A stretch of DNA of 64,000 bases, taken from contig JANNBB010000055.1 in the NCBI GenBank assembly GCA_031385005.1, positions 85,742 to 149,741 on the forward strand, given 5' to 3'. Numbering within the stretch: the stretch's first letter is position 1; each line of letters starts with the position of its first letter. The stretch comes from JADKIH01 sp031385005 (lineage in GTDB: Bacteria > Bacteroidota > Bacteroidia > AKYH767-A > 2013-40CM-41-45). A program made the translations under genes and the position numbers. The notes beneath the pieces were generated by a model. The model saw nothing but the letters and a program-made list of their open reading frames with translations. It made no database searches and had not been told where the DNA came from. This document shows positions 9,134 to 17,638 of the stretch, in pieces.

Positions 9134-10369
9134 TTGACTGTAGTGGCAACAAAAAAATTAAAGATAATTAACGATCCCATATATGGGTTTATCCAAATTC
9201 CATATGAGAGTGTTTTTAAGCTCATTGAGCACCCTTACTTTCAGCGACTTCGGCGCATCCGCCAGCTTGGATTAACCCACCTGGTATATCCGGGCGCACA
9301 CCATACAAGGTTTCATCATGCCATCGGAGCGATGCATTTAATGACAGAAGCTATTGAGGTTTTGCGAAGAAAAGGACACATCATTCTGGAGGAAGAGGCC
9401 GAAGCTGTTGTTATTGCTATTCTGCTTCATGACATCGGACACGGTCCTTTTTCTCATACCCTGGAAAACAGTCTGGTAAGTTCTGTTTCTCATGAAGAAA
9501 TTTCCGGCTTTTTTATGGAAAGGTTAAATGCCGATTTAAATGGAGTACTAACACTTGCTATCAGAATTTTCTACGATAAATACCCTAAAAAATTTCTGCA
9601 TCAGCTTGTCTCAGGTCAGTTAGACATGGACAGATTGGATTATCTGAACAGGGATAGCTTTTTTACCGGTGTTTCGGAAGGAGTAATTAGCAGTGAGAGA
9701 ATCATTAAGATGCTCGAAATTAGTAACGATGAAATCGTTGTCGAAGCAAAAGGAATTTACTCGGTTGAGAAATTCATCATTGCGCGCAGACTCATGTATT
9801 GGCAGGTTTATATGCATAAAACAGTAGTCAGCGCAGAAAATCTGCTGATCAATATTTTGAACAGGGCCCGTGAGGTTATTCAGTCCAGGCAGGAGGTATT
9901 CGCTACTCCATCGCTTCGCAAAATTCTATCACATGATTTCAAAAGAGAAGATTTCGGAAACGATTCAACTCTTTTAGATGTTTTTGCATCTCTGGATGAT
10001 AGCGATATTAGTTCAGCTATTAAAGTTTGGGTGCATAGTAAGGATAAAATTTTAAGTGATCTTTGTTTTCGGCTCGTGAACAGAAAGTTATTTAAGATAA
10101 GGCTACAGGAGAAGCCCTTCGAAGAAGATGAGGTTGCAATGACAAAAAAAGAGATCATCAATAAACTACATATTCCCGAAAAAGAGATAAAATATTACTT
10201 TTTACAAGGCAAGCTTATAAACAATGCATACATAGCCGATCACGATAAAATAAACATCCTTTATCCGGATGGAACCCTTGTCGATATTGCTGAAGCGGCA
10301 GATACTCTGAACATAAAAATTCTAAGTCGTCCGGTTGAGAAGTATTACATGTGCCACCCTGCATTATAA
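9134..10369 (+). CDS. HD-domain phosphohydrolase (dGTPase/SAMHD1-like)
   Basis: A 411-residue protein of the HD superfamily. The metal-binding residues are visible as H in GAHHTRFHHAIG, the HD of LLHDIGHGPFSH (about residues 97-108) and the D of LDMDRLDYLNRD. This pattern matches the YwfO/SAMHD1-like dNTP triphosphohydrolase group, which hydrolyses dNTPs or nucleotide-like substrates in the cytoplasm. The start is a TTG at 9134; an in-frame GTG at 9143 is an alternative, and no ATG occurs before the conserved domain. It is divergent from porX. In Bacteroidota this gene often precedes lpxD, as here. Confidence 0.87.
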   Translation: MTVVATKKLKIINDPIYGFIQIPYESVFKLIEHPYFQRLRRIRQLGLTHLVYPGAHHTRFHHAIGAMHLMTEAIEVLRRKGHIILEEEAEAVVIAILLHDIGHGPFSHTLENSLVSSVSHEEISGFFMERLNADLNGVLTLAIRIFYDKYPKKFLHQLVSGQLDMDRLDYLNRDSFFTGVSEGVISSERIIKMLEISNDEIVVEAKGIYSVEKFIIARRLMYWQVYMHKTVVSAENLLINILNRAREVIQSRQEVFATPSLRKILSHDFKREDFGNDSTLLDVFASLDDSDISSAIKVWVHSKDKILSDLCFRLVNRKLFKIRLQEKPFEEDEVAMTKKEIINKLHIPEKEIKYYFLQGKLINNAYIADHDKINILYPDGTLVDIAEAADTLNIKILSRPVEKYYMCHPAL

Positions 10370-10493
10370 AATAAATATTGACTACATTCGTTTAAATTAG
10401 CAGTTAATAGCATGCTCTTTTCTTACTATGTGATTTTTTGATTTTTAGGCGTAAAATACTTCAAGTAGTTGCTCCTAATTAGTTAAAAATTAG

Positions 10494-10524
10494 TTGTCTG
10501 TCAATATTATTAGTACTACATTCG
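10494..10524 (+). promoter_or_regulatory. Promoter of lpxD
   Basis: TTG at 10494-10496, 20 nt spacer, TACATTCG at 10517-10524 (TAnnTTCG variant). The ATG of lpxD follows 20 nt later. The 20-nt spacing repeats at several other genes of this window. Confidence 0.55.
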
Positions 10525-10544
10525 CATTCTAAAAAAAACCGAAT

Positions 10545-11588
10545 ATGGAATTTACAGCCCGCCAAATTGGAGATTTATTGAAAGGAAAAGTTGAAGGAAA
10601 TGAAAGTGCCAGCGTAAGTCGTTTAAGTAAAATTGAAGAGGGTGAAAACGGGTCATTAAGTTTTTTATCGAACCCTAAATACATTCCTTATATCTACACT
10701 ACGAACGCTTCAATTGTTATAGTAAACAATGACTTTATTGCCGAGCAACCGGTAAAGGCTACTTTGATTCGTGTAGAAAATGCATACCAGAGTTTTGTGC
10801 AATTGTTAGAAATTTATAACAACATTCAGCGCGACAAAAAAGGAATAGAGCAACCTTCTTTCATTTCACCATCCGCTACTCTTGGCGAAAATTGTTATGT
10901 TGGTGCCTTTGCTTATATCGGAAACAATGTAAAGATCGGAAAGAATGTAAAAATTTATCCGCAAGTTTATATCGGAGATAATGTAACGGTGGGTGATAAT
11001 ACGTCATTCTTCGCAGGTGTAAAAGTGTATTCAGATTGTGTGATAGGAAGTGATTGTACTTTTCATACAGGTACGGTTATAGGAGCAGACGGATTTGGTT
11101 TTATGCCAAACTCCAGCAATGAATACAAAAAAGTGTCACAAATTGGAAATGTGATTGTTGAAGATCATGTAGAAATCGGAGCGAACACAACCATTGATAG
11201 GGCAACCCTTGGGTCTACGTTTATTCGTAAAGGTGTGAAACTGGATAACCTTATTCAGATTGCTCACAATGTTGACATAGGTGAGAACACAGTAATTGCA
11301 GCCCAAACAGGAATTGCAGGTTCTACTAAAATCGGAAAAGATTGTATGATAGGTGGTCAGGTCGGAATTGTAGGACATATCACCATTGCAGATAAGGTAA
11401 AAATTGCAGCTCAGTCAGGTGTTGGAACAAGCATCGCTAATCAGGGCGAAATCGTTCAGGGATCACCTTCATTTCAGATAAGCGATTACAAACGTTCTTA
11501 CGTTGTATTTCGCAAGCTTCCCGCTCTTGAAAAAAGGATTCAGGAACTTGAACAAACCATTGCAGAGTTAAGACAAATAACCTCTTAA
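10545..11588 (+). CDS. lpxD: UDP-3-O-acylglucosamine N-acyltransferase LpxD
   Basis: A 347-residue lipid A enzyme that adds the N-linked hydroxyacyl chain to UDP-3-O-acyl-glucosamine. Residues 1-100 form the N-terminal uridine-binding domain (FLSNPKYIPYIYTTNASIVI), about 105-315 the left-handed beta-helix of hexapeptide repeats (for example IGENTVIAAQTGIAGSTKIG), and the last 25 residues a coiled helix. The catalytic histidine region is NLIQIAHNVDIG, with H in QIAHN. Length fits the family. It heads the lpxD, lpxC-fabZ, lpxA cluster but is separated from lpxC by 159 bp that hold a second candidate promoter. Confidence 0.96.
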   Translation: MEFTARQIGDLLKGKVEGNESASVSRLSKIEEGENGSLSFLSNPKYIPYIYTTNASIVIVNNDFIAEQPVKATLIRVENAYQSFVQLLEIYNNIQRDKKGIEQPSFISPSATLGENCYVGAFAYIGNNVKIGKNVKIYPQVYIGDNVTVGDNTSFFAGVKVYSDCVIGSDCTFHTGTVIGADGFGFMPNSSNEYKKVSQIGNVIVEDHVEIGANTTIDRATLGSTFIRKGVKLDNLIQIAHNVDIGENTVIAAQTGIAGSTKIGKDCMIGGQVGIVGHITIADKVKIAAQSGVGTSIANQGEIVQGSPSFQISDYKRSYVVFRKLPALEKRIQELEQTIAELRQITS

Positions 11589-11688
11589 GGTTGTTTTTTT
11601 TCGATTTTTTGATATTGAGCTTTTTAGTTTAAAAATCTGCCTTTTTGATTGAATTTTTCAATTTATTAGCTAATTATTTATTTATTTT

Positions 11689-11696
11689 TATTTTTG
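11689..11696 (+). promoter_or_regulatory. Candidate -7 box of lpxC-fabZ
   Basis: TATTTTTG matches TAnnTTTG and ends 51 nt before the ATG at 11748; a TTA (not TTG) sits 20 nt upstream at 11666-11668. The TTG inside this box is the first codon of a longer reading frame, which argues that the longer frame is not the real start. Confidence 0.4.
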
Positions 11697-11747
11697 ACAA
11701 CTTTTGAAATACTGAACGTAGCTAAAACGCTTGCAAATTTCATTAAA

Positions 11748-13226
11748 ATGACTGAAAACCAAACAATTATTGAGCAATCAGTGATTCCCGAAAAAAAACC
11801 GGAAAAAGTGTCAACAAATGATACCAAAGAGGTGATGCAATGCACCATCCGTCAATCCGTTTCTGTGTCAGGTGTTGGATTACATACCGGAGCCATGGTA
11901 ACGTTGACCTTTAAACCTGCGCCGGAGAATTTTGGATATAAGTTCCAGCGAATAGATGTAACCGGACAGCCCATAATCGAGGCCGATGTTGATAATGTAA
12001 TCGATACGGATCGGGGAACAACGATTGGAAAAGACGGCGTTAAAATTTCAACTATTGAGCACGTGCTGGCTGCCGTTGCCGGAATGGAGATCGATAACAT
12101 ACTTATGGAAATCGATGGTCCGGAAGTTCCTATTATGGACGGCAGCTCCCGAGCATTTATTGAAATACTTGAAAAAGCAGGGGTTGTAGAGCAAAAGGAA
12201 GCGAGGCATTATTACTACCTCAGCGAGAATATTACTTATGAAGATCCCAAGCGAAAGACAGAAATGCTTGCTGTTCCCAGTGAAGATTTCAGGATAACTG
12301 TAATGGTCGATTATAACAGCGACCTATTAGGAACTCAACATGCTACACTTTACAACATCGGCGAATTCAAATCGGAGGTAAGTGATTCACGTACGTTTTG
12401 TTTTTTACATGAACTTGAAATGCTCCTTGAGCACAACCTTATAAAAGGCGGTGATATCAATAATGCAATAGTGGTTATCGACCGTCCAGTATCTCAAGAG
12501 AAACTTGATTATCTGGCAAAGGTCTTTAACAAACCAAAGGTAACTGCAGAAAGAGGTTTTTTAAATAATGCCCAACTTCGTTTTCAAAACGAGCCGGCAC
12601 GGCATAAGTTGCTCGATATAGTTGGTGATCTGGCATTAGTAGGAGCGCCATTGAAAGGTCATATACTCGCTGCCCGTCCGGGTCATGTTGCTAATGTTGA
12701 ATTTGCGAGAAAGATAAAAGAGTTGATGAAGCGTGATCGTTTCAGAGAAAAAAGTCCGAAGTATAATCCTGCCGAAAAACCTTTGATGGATATAAACGAT
12801 ATCATGCGTTTGCTCCCTCATCGTCCGCCGTTTTTATTTATTGATAAAATCATTGAGTTAAGCGATAAGCACGTAGTAGGGATGAAGAATGTGACGATGA
12901 ATGAATGGTTTTTTCCTGGACATTTTCCCGGTGCTCCGGTTTTTCCGGGTGTCATTCAAATTGAAGCAATGGCACAAACGGGTGGAATACTTGTATTGAG
13001 CACTGTTCCGGATCCAGAAAACTATTTAACGTACTTCATGAAAGTAGATAATACCCGTTTTCGCGACATGGTATTGCCCGGAGATACAATTCTCTTTCAC
13101 CTCGAATTAATTTCACCGATACGAAGAGGGATTTGTCATATGAAAGGAAAAGCTTTTGTGGGAAACAAGGTTGTCATGGAATCAGAGATGATGGCGCAAA
13201 TTGTAAAAAGAGAAAAGAAAAAGTAA
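11748..13226 (+). CDS. lpxC-fabZ: Bifunctional UDP-3-O-acyl-GlcNAc deacetylase LpxC / FabZ dehydratase fusion
   Basis: A 492-residue fusion typical of Bacteroidota. Residues 30-335 are LpxC, the zinc deacetylase of lipid A synthesis: zinc ligands H105 (STIEHVLAA), H286 and D290 (RHKLLDIVGD), catalytic region with H304 (LKGHILAARPGH). Residues 345-490 are FabZ, the beta-hydroxyacyl-ACP dehydratase, with H392 (FFPGHFPGAP) and E406 (GVIQIEAMAQ). The fusion couples competing users of hydroxyacyl-ACP. The start at 11748 is chosen over a TTG 54 nt upstream because that TTG lies in a promoter-like box and the extra 18 residues are not conserved-looking. The stop is 3 nt before lpxA. Confidence 0.96.
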   Translation: MTENQTIIEQSVIPEKKPEKVSTNDTKEVMQCTIRQSVSVSGVGLHTGAMVTLTFKPAPENFGYKFQRIDVTGQPIIEADVDNVIDTDRGTTIGKDGVKISTIEHVLAAVAGMEIDNILMEIDGPEVPIMDGSSRAFIEILEKAGVVEQKEARHYYYLSENITYEDPKRKTEMLAVPSEDFRITVMVDYNSDLLGTQHATLYNIGEFKSEVSDSRTFCFLHELEMLLEHNLIKGGDINNAIVVIDRPVSQEKLDYLAKVFNKPKVTAERGFLNNAQLRFQNEPARHKLLDIVGDLALVGAPLKGHILAARPGHVANVEFARKIKELMKRDRFREKSPKYNPAEKPLMDINDIMRLLPHRPPFLFIDKIIELSDKHVVGMKNVTMNEWFFPGHFPGAPVFPGVIQIEAMAQTGGILVLSTVPDPENYLTYFMKVDNTRFRDMVLPGDTILFHLELISPIRRGICHMKGKAFVGNKVVMESEMMAQIVKREKKK

Positions 13227-13229
13227 CAC

Positions 13230-14036
13230 ATGTCCATAACCGAAACGATGAATCATAATTTAGTAAGCATCCATCCCGGAGCCCGTTTGGGGAAGAATGT
13301 AAGCGTGGATCCTTTTACAATGATTCATGACGATGTCGTTATCGGAGATAATACATGGATTGGAAGTAATGTGACTATTTTTCCCGGTGCAAGAATTGGA
13401 AAGAATTGTAAAATATTTCCAGGAGCAGTAATTTCTGCTATACCACAGGATTTAAAATTTGAAGGTGAAATTACAACTGCTGAAATTGGCGATGGTACAA
13501 CAATTCGTGAATGTGTAACTGTAAATAGAGGTACAAAGGCATTAGGTAAAACGGTCATCGGCCAAAATAACCTGCTTATGGCTTATGTCCATGTTGCCCA
13601 TGATTGTATTGTTGGCAACAATTGCATTTTAGCCAATGGGGCAACGTTGGCCGGACATATTACAATAGCTGACTTTGCAATTATAGGCGGACTATCTGCC
13701 ATTCATCAGTTCGTGCAGATTGGCTCACATGTAATGATTTCAGGCGGCTCACTGGTTCGAAAAGATGTTCCGCCATTTGTAAAAGCTGCACATGAGCCTT
13801 TATCTTATGTTGGAATCAATGCAGTAGGTTTAAGGCGTCGTGGATTTTCAGCAGAATCGATTGCAGAAATCCAGGAGATGTATAGAATTATTTTTGTGAA
13901 AGGTTTTAGCAATTCTCATGCAGTGGAATTAATTGAAAAAGAAATTCGGCCATCAGAAGAAAGGGAGTTGATTCTATCATTTATTCGGAAATCTACTCGT
14001 GGATTGATGAAGGGTTATAGTCAGGAAGAAGATTAA
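13230..14036 (+). CDS. lpxA: UDP-N-acetylglucosamine acyltransferase LpxA
   Basis: A 268-residue acyltransferase for the first step of lipid A synthesis. Hexapeptide repeats span about 10-180 and include the catalytic histidine in YVHVAHDCIVGN and the HQFVQIG segment typical of LpxA; the C-terminal helical part carries LRRRGFSAESIAEIQEMY. Length is usual for the family. It lies 3 nt after lpxC-fabZ and 7 nt before the ABC ATPase gene, so these genes are probably one transcript. Confidence 0.96.
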   Translation: MSITETMNHNLVSIHPGARLGKNVSVDPFTMIHDDVVIGDNTWIGSNVTIFPGARIGKNCKIFPGAVISAIPQDLKFEGEITTAEIGDGTTIRECVTVNRGTKALGKTVIGQNNLLMAYVHVAHDCIVGNNCILANGATLAGHITIADFAIIGGLSAIHQFVQIGSHVMISGGSLVRKDVPPFVKAAHEPLSYVGINAVGLRRRGFSAESIAEIQEMYRIIFVKGFSNSHAVELIEKEIRPSEERELILSFIRKSTRGLMKGYSQEED

Positions 14037-14043
14037 TAGATCT

Positions 14044-14664
14044 GTGAAAATTTCTTTAAAAGATGCCGGTAAAAAATATTACCGGGAATGGATTTTTAGG
14101 AATGCGACATTTTCTTTTTCGGAGGAGAGTAAGGTTGTCATACTTGGCCCGAATGGTTCCGGAAAGTCAACACTTCTTCAGGTTATTTCCGGTGGAGTTC
14201 TTTTAAACGAAGGAGCCATATCCTACCTTTTGAATAATAGGGAAGTTTCTTCAGAAAATATTTTCAAATTTGTTTCTTATGCCTCTCCTTACCTTGAGTT
14301 GATAGAAGAATTTACACTTCGTGAAATCATCAGCTTTCATTTTAAATTTAAGAAACCGGTTAAGGATTTAAGTAAGGAAGAAATTCTTGAATTGACCGGT
14401 TTGGCGAGTAAAGCGGATCATACGTTTAAGTTTTATTCGTCCGGTATGAAACAAAGGGTAAAACTGGCACTTGCTTTTTTAAGTGACACGCCATTGCTTT
14501 TATTAGATGAGCCCTGCTCGAACCTGGATAGTATCGGTGTTCGGTGGTATAATGAAATGGTCAGGGATTATTCTGGAGGACGAACTGTAATTGTAGCATC
14601 TAACCAAAATAAGGATGAATACTCTTTTTGTGAAAAGGAATTTAAAATTACAGAATTTAAATGA
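14044..14664 (+). CDS. ABC transporter ATP-binding protein without a neighbouring permease
   Basis: A 206-residue stand-alone ATPase subunit. Walker A is GPNGSGKST (about 36-44), the signature is YSSGMKQRVKLALAF (a SSGMKQR variant of LSGGQ), and Walker B is LLLLDEPCSNLD. It is shorter than typical ABC ATPases but all motifs are present. It starts with GTG at 14044 and overlaps tsaE by 4 nt (ATGA), so it is cotranscribed and likely translationally coupled. No membrane subunit is encoded nearby; the substrate is unknown. Confidence 0.85.
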   Translation: MKISLKDAGKKYYREWIFRNATFSFSEESKVVILGPNGSGKSTLLQVISGGVLLNEGAISYLLNNREVSSENIFKFVSYASPYLELIEEFTLREIISFHFKFKKPVKDLSKEEILELTGLASKADHTFKFYSSGMKQRVKLALAFLSDTPLLLLDEPCSNLDSIGVRWYNEMVRDYSGGRTVIVASNQNKDEYSFCEKEFKITEFK

Positions 14665-15089
14665 TTGAGTCTTTGCAGAAAATATTAATTCAGGAAGAAG
14701 ATCTGGACAGATTGGCTCGTGAGCTTATTGATTATTCTAAGGGTGAAAAAATTTGGGCATTTTATGGTGAAATGGGAGCAGGAAAGACTACATTTATCAG
14801 ACATATTTGTAATCTGATAGGAGTTAAAGAAAATGTAAGCAGTCCGACTTTTTCAATTATCAATGAATATCAGGACAAAAATGGTCAATCTGTATATCAT
14901 TTCGATTTTTACAGGATAAAAGGAGAGCAGGAAGCTGTTGATATCGGATGTGAAGAATATTTTGAAAGTGATAATCTTTGTTTGGTGGAGTGGCCGGAAA
15001 AAATTTTAAATTTATTGCCTCATCCACACATTAAAATTACAATTCAAGTAAAAGATAAACAACGTATTTTTACCTTTTCCCATGATTGA
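14661..15089 (+). CDS. tsaE: tRNA threonylcarbamoyladenosine ATPase TsaE
   Basis: A 142-residue P-loop protein. Walker A is GEMGAGKTT (about 36-44), followed by the switch-like SSPTFSIINEY and the family motif LVEWPEKI. TsaE works with TsaB and TsaD in the t6A modification of tRNAs reading ANN codons. The gene overlaps the upstream ABC ATPase gene by 4 nt and the downstream alanine dehydrogenase gene by 8 nt. Confidence 0.94.
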   Translation: MIESLQKILIQEEDLDRLARELIDYSKGEKIWAFYGEMGAGKTTFIRHICNLIGVKENVSSPTFSIINEYQDKNGQSVYHFDFYRIKGEQEAVDIGCEEYFESDNLCLVEWPEKILNLLPHPHIKITIQVKDKQRIFTFSHD

Positions 15090-16305
15090 AAAACCCTCCG
15101 GTATGTCTTCCTTAGCAACTTCTGCTTCAGCAATTCCTTTAGAAGCGATGTTAGAAATTAAAAAGAAGCATAAACAATTATATATTGGAATTCCGAAGGA
15201 GACTTCTTTTCAGGAAAACAGGATTCCACTTATACCAGAATCTGTAGCGTTGCTTGTTAATAACGGGCATGAAGTTGTTGTTGAAGCTAAAGCAGGTGCG
15301 GCGGCTAAAATTGAGGACTCTGACTTCAGTGAAGCCGGAGCGAGAATTGTATATTCTCCCCAAGAAGTTTACAACGCAGATATTATTTTGAAAGTGGCTC
15401 CACCTTCACGCGAAGAATTGGAATTAATAAAACCCAAACAATTTCTGATTTCAATTTTACAGATGAGTATGCAGAATGTCGATTATATTAAGGCGCTTTC
15501 TGCAAAAAAAGTAACTTGTATCGGCTATGAGTTTATTCATGAAGAGTCGGGGGTTTATCCGGTAATTCAGGCAATGAGTGAAATAGTTGGAAGCTCCAGT
15601 ATACTCATTGCTGCAGAATACTTAAGCAATGCCTTTAATGGAAAGGGTGAATTGTTAGGAGGGGTTGCCGGCATTCCGCCTTCTGTGGTTGTTATTATCG
15701 GAGCCGGGACTGTTGGAGAATATGCTGCCCGCACAGCACTCGGATTAGGCGCTACTGTTAAAGTATTTGACAATTCTGTTTATCGCTTAAGACGACTTCA
15801 AAATCGTTTGGGAAGCAGAATTTTTACATCTATCATCGTACCGAATATTTTATTGAAGGAGTTAAGTAATGCTGACGTTGCAATTGGTGCACTCCGAAGC
15901 AATGAAGGTAGAACTCCAATTGTTGTAACAGAAGAAATGGTTAGTGAAATGAGAGTTGGATCTGTCATTGTAGATGTAAGCATCGATCAGGGCGGATGTT
16001 TTGAGACATCGGAAATCACCAATCACCTTCAACCTGTTTTCAGAAAATATGGTGTTGTTCATTACTGCGTTCCAAACATTGCTTCCCGTGTCAGCCGAAC
16101 GGCATCTACTGCATTGAGTAATATTTTCAGTCAGATATTATTATCTGCCGCTGAAGAAGGTGGAATGGACGAAGTAATTTGGAAAAACAATATTGTTAGA
16201 ACGGGAGTTTATATGTACAATGGTTCAATAACAAATCGGTACATTGCTGATTATTGTCGATTGCCTTTTAAAGACCTTGAATTGATTCGGGCTGCCAGGT
16301 TGTAA
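15082..16305 (+). CDS. ald: Alanine dehydrogenase
   Basis: A 407-residue NAD-dependent alanine dehydrogenase/PNT N-terminal family protein converting L-alanine to pyruvate and ammonia. The N-terminal catalytic part has IGIPKETSFQENRIPLIPE (lysine and arginine of the active site) and the central Rossmann domain has VVIIGAGTVGEYAARTALGLGA. The C-terminal segment is NIASRVSRTASTALSNI. The first 30 residues precede the domain and are not conserved-looking, so a later start is possible. Its stop is 31 nt from the stop of the convergent proline dehydrogenase gene. Confidence 0.88.
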   Translation: MIEKPSGMSSLATSASAIPLEAMLEIKKKHKQLYIGIPKETSFQENRIPLIPESVALLVNNGHEVVVEAKAGAAAKIEDSDFSEAGARIVYSPQEVYNADIILKVAPPSREELELIKPKQFLISILQMSMQNVDYIKALSAKKVTCIGYEFIHEESGVYPVIQAMSEIVGSSSILIAAEYLSNAFNGKGELLGGVAGIPPSVVVIIGAGTVGEYAARTALGLGATVKVFDNSVYRLRRLQNRLGSRIFTSIIVPNILLKELSNADVAIGALRSNEGRTPIVVTEEMVSEMRVGSVIVDVSIDQGGCFETSEITNHLQPVFRKYGVVHYCVPNIASRVSRTASTALSNIFSQILLSAAEEGGMDEVIWKNNIVRTGVYMYNGSITNRYIADYCRLPFKDLELIRAARL

Positions 16306-16336
16306 ACTTCCCTGACTTAATCGGGATATACAATCT

Positions 16337-17527
16337 CTAAGTATTTTTTCTTTCTTTTTTTCTTCGATCGATTTCCGCTGTCAAAAGTCCCAGTTCCCTG
16401 CTTGTTTGTCCGGCAACAGATGTGTTTTCTTGTGATCTTCGGATTAAATAGGGGAGAACAGATTCAACGGGTCCATAGGGAACGTACTTGCATACATTAT
16501 ATCCGGCTTTTGCCAGGTTGTAACTAATGTGGTCACTCATACCATAAAGCTGCGAGAACCAAATATGAGGATGGTTGTGAGGAAGTTTTTTTTCATCCAT
16601 TTGTTCAATCAGGAAAAGACTGCTTTCTTCATTGTGAGTTCCACAGCAGAGACCAGTGAATGCAATATTGTCGATAATAATTTTTAAAGCTGAATTGTAA
16701 TCAGCATCAGTTGCGGATTTATTAGGTTGAATGGGAGAAGTAGTATTTAATTCTTGCGCACGCTTACGTTCTTTTTCCATGTACGCTCCACGCACAATTT
16801 TGAAACCTGTAAAGTACTTATTCTTCTTTGCTGTTTCGAGGCACAATTTTAAATACTCAATGCGACCGGTTCTGTACATTTGGAGTGTATTGTAAACGAT
16901 TACCCTTTCTTTATTGTATTTCACCATCATTGAAGTCGCTAGCTCATCGATGGCATCTTGTATCCAGCTTTCTTCAGCGTCAATAAAAACAGGAACGTTA
17001 AATCTATATGCTGTTTCGCATATCTGATCGATTCTTCCTATGAAGAAAGTATATTCTTTTTCTTCTTCCGGTGTCAACGACTTTCGGGCATTAACTTTCG
17101 TCAAGAGTTCGAACCGAATGAACCCTGTAGGTTTGAAAACGCAAAAAGGAATATTTGGATCGCCTTTAGCTCTGGACAAAGTGGCAAGTGTTTCCTTTAA
17201 CCCTTTTTCAAAATCTTCATCCGATTCTTTTCCTTCGACTGAATAATCTAAAATTGTTCCAATTTTATATTTGCCTAATTCATGGATTGCGTTTTTGCAG
17301 TCTTCGATATTTTCTCCACCACAGAAATGACGAAATGCTGTTGCCCGAATAAGACCTTTCACTGGTAGTTTTGCCCATAAAGCAAACCTGACAAAAGGAG
17401 GACTTATTTGAACCAGCCAATTAAAGCTAATTATTTTGAAAAGCCAGAATGCACGCTTAAGATCAGAATCTGCTTTTGATTGAAAAGCGGTTTCTGTGTC
17501 ATCAAAAGAAATCAGATGATCTTTCAT
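16337..17527 (-). CDS. Proline dehydrogenase (monofunctional)
   Basis: A 396-residue FAD-dependent proline dehydrogenase that oxidises proline to pyrroline-5-carboxylate. The TIM-barrel features are VFIDAEESWIQDAIDELA, FTGFKIVRGAYMEKERKRA (flavin-contacting lysine and arginine), GTHNEES and the C-terminal YVPYGPVESVLPYLIRRSQEN with the paired arginines that bind proline. It lacks the P5C dehydrogenase domain of long PutA proteins, as usual in Bacteroidota. The gene stands alone, converging on ald. Confidence 0.9.
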   Translation of the reverse strand: MKDHLISFDDTETAFQSKADSDLKRAFWLFKIISFNWLVQISPPFVRFALWAKLPVKGLIRATAFRHFCGGENIEDCKNAIHELGKYKIGTILDYSVEGKESDEDFEKGLKETLATLSRAKGDPNIPFCVFKPTGFIRFELLTKVNARKSLTPEEEKEYTFFIGRIDQICETAYRFNVPVFIDAEESWIQDAIDELATSMMVKYNKERVIVYNTLQMYRTGRIEYLKLCLETAKKNKYFTGFKIVRGAYMEKERKRAQELNTTSPIQPNKSATDADYNSALKIIIDNIAFTGLCCGTHNEESSLFLIEQMDEKKLPHNHPHIWFSQLYGMSDHISYNLAKAGYNVCKYVPYGPVESVLPYLIRRSQENTSVAGQTSRELGLLTAEIDRRKKERKNT

Positions 17528-17625
17528 AGATGTGCAAACGTAAAAGTTTCCCGGTGAATGATCAATTATTTTGAAGAATAGAAGGTGATTTAATTTATTT
17601 CTTATTTAAGTATCTGATTCTGTGT

Positions 17626-17633
17626 TATCTTCG
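17626..17633 (+). promoter_or_regulatory. Candidate -7 box of the Ada-like gene
   Basis: TATCTTCG fits TAnnTTCG and ends 5 nt before the ATG at 17639; a TTA lies 21 nt upstream. If real, the mRNA would have essentially no leader. Confidence 0.38.
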
Positions 17634-17638
17634 TTCTC

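Noticed and set aside
11694..11747. TTG-initiated extension of LpxC-FabZ
   Set aside because: The TTG lies in a TATTTTTG promoter-like box and the added residues are not part of the LpxC fold.
16309..16327. Inverted repeat CCTGA/TCGGG between ald and the proline dehydrogenase gene
   Set aside because: Only 5 bp with a G-T pair and weak T runs on either side; not enough to call a terminator.
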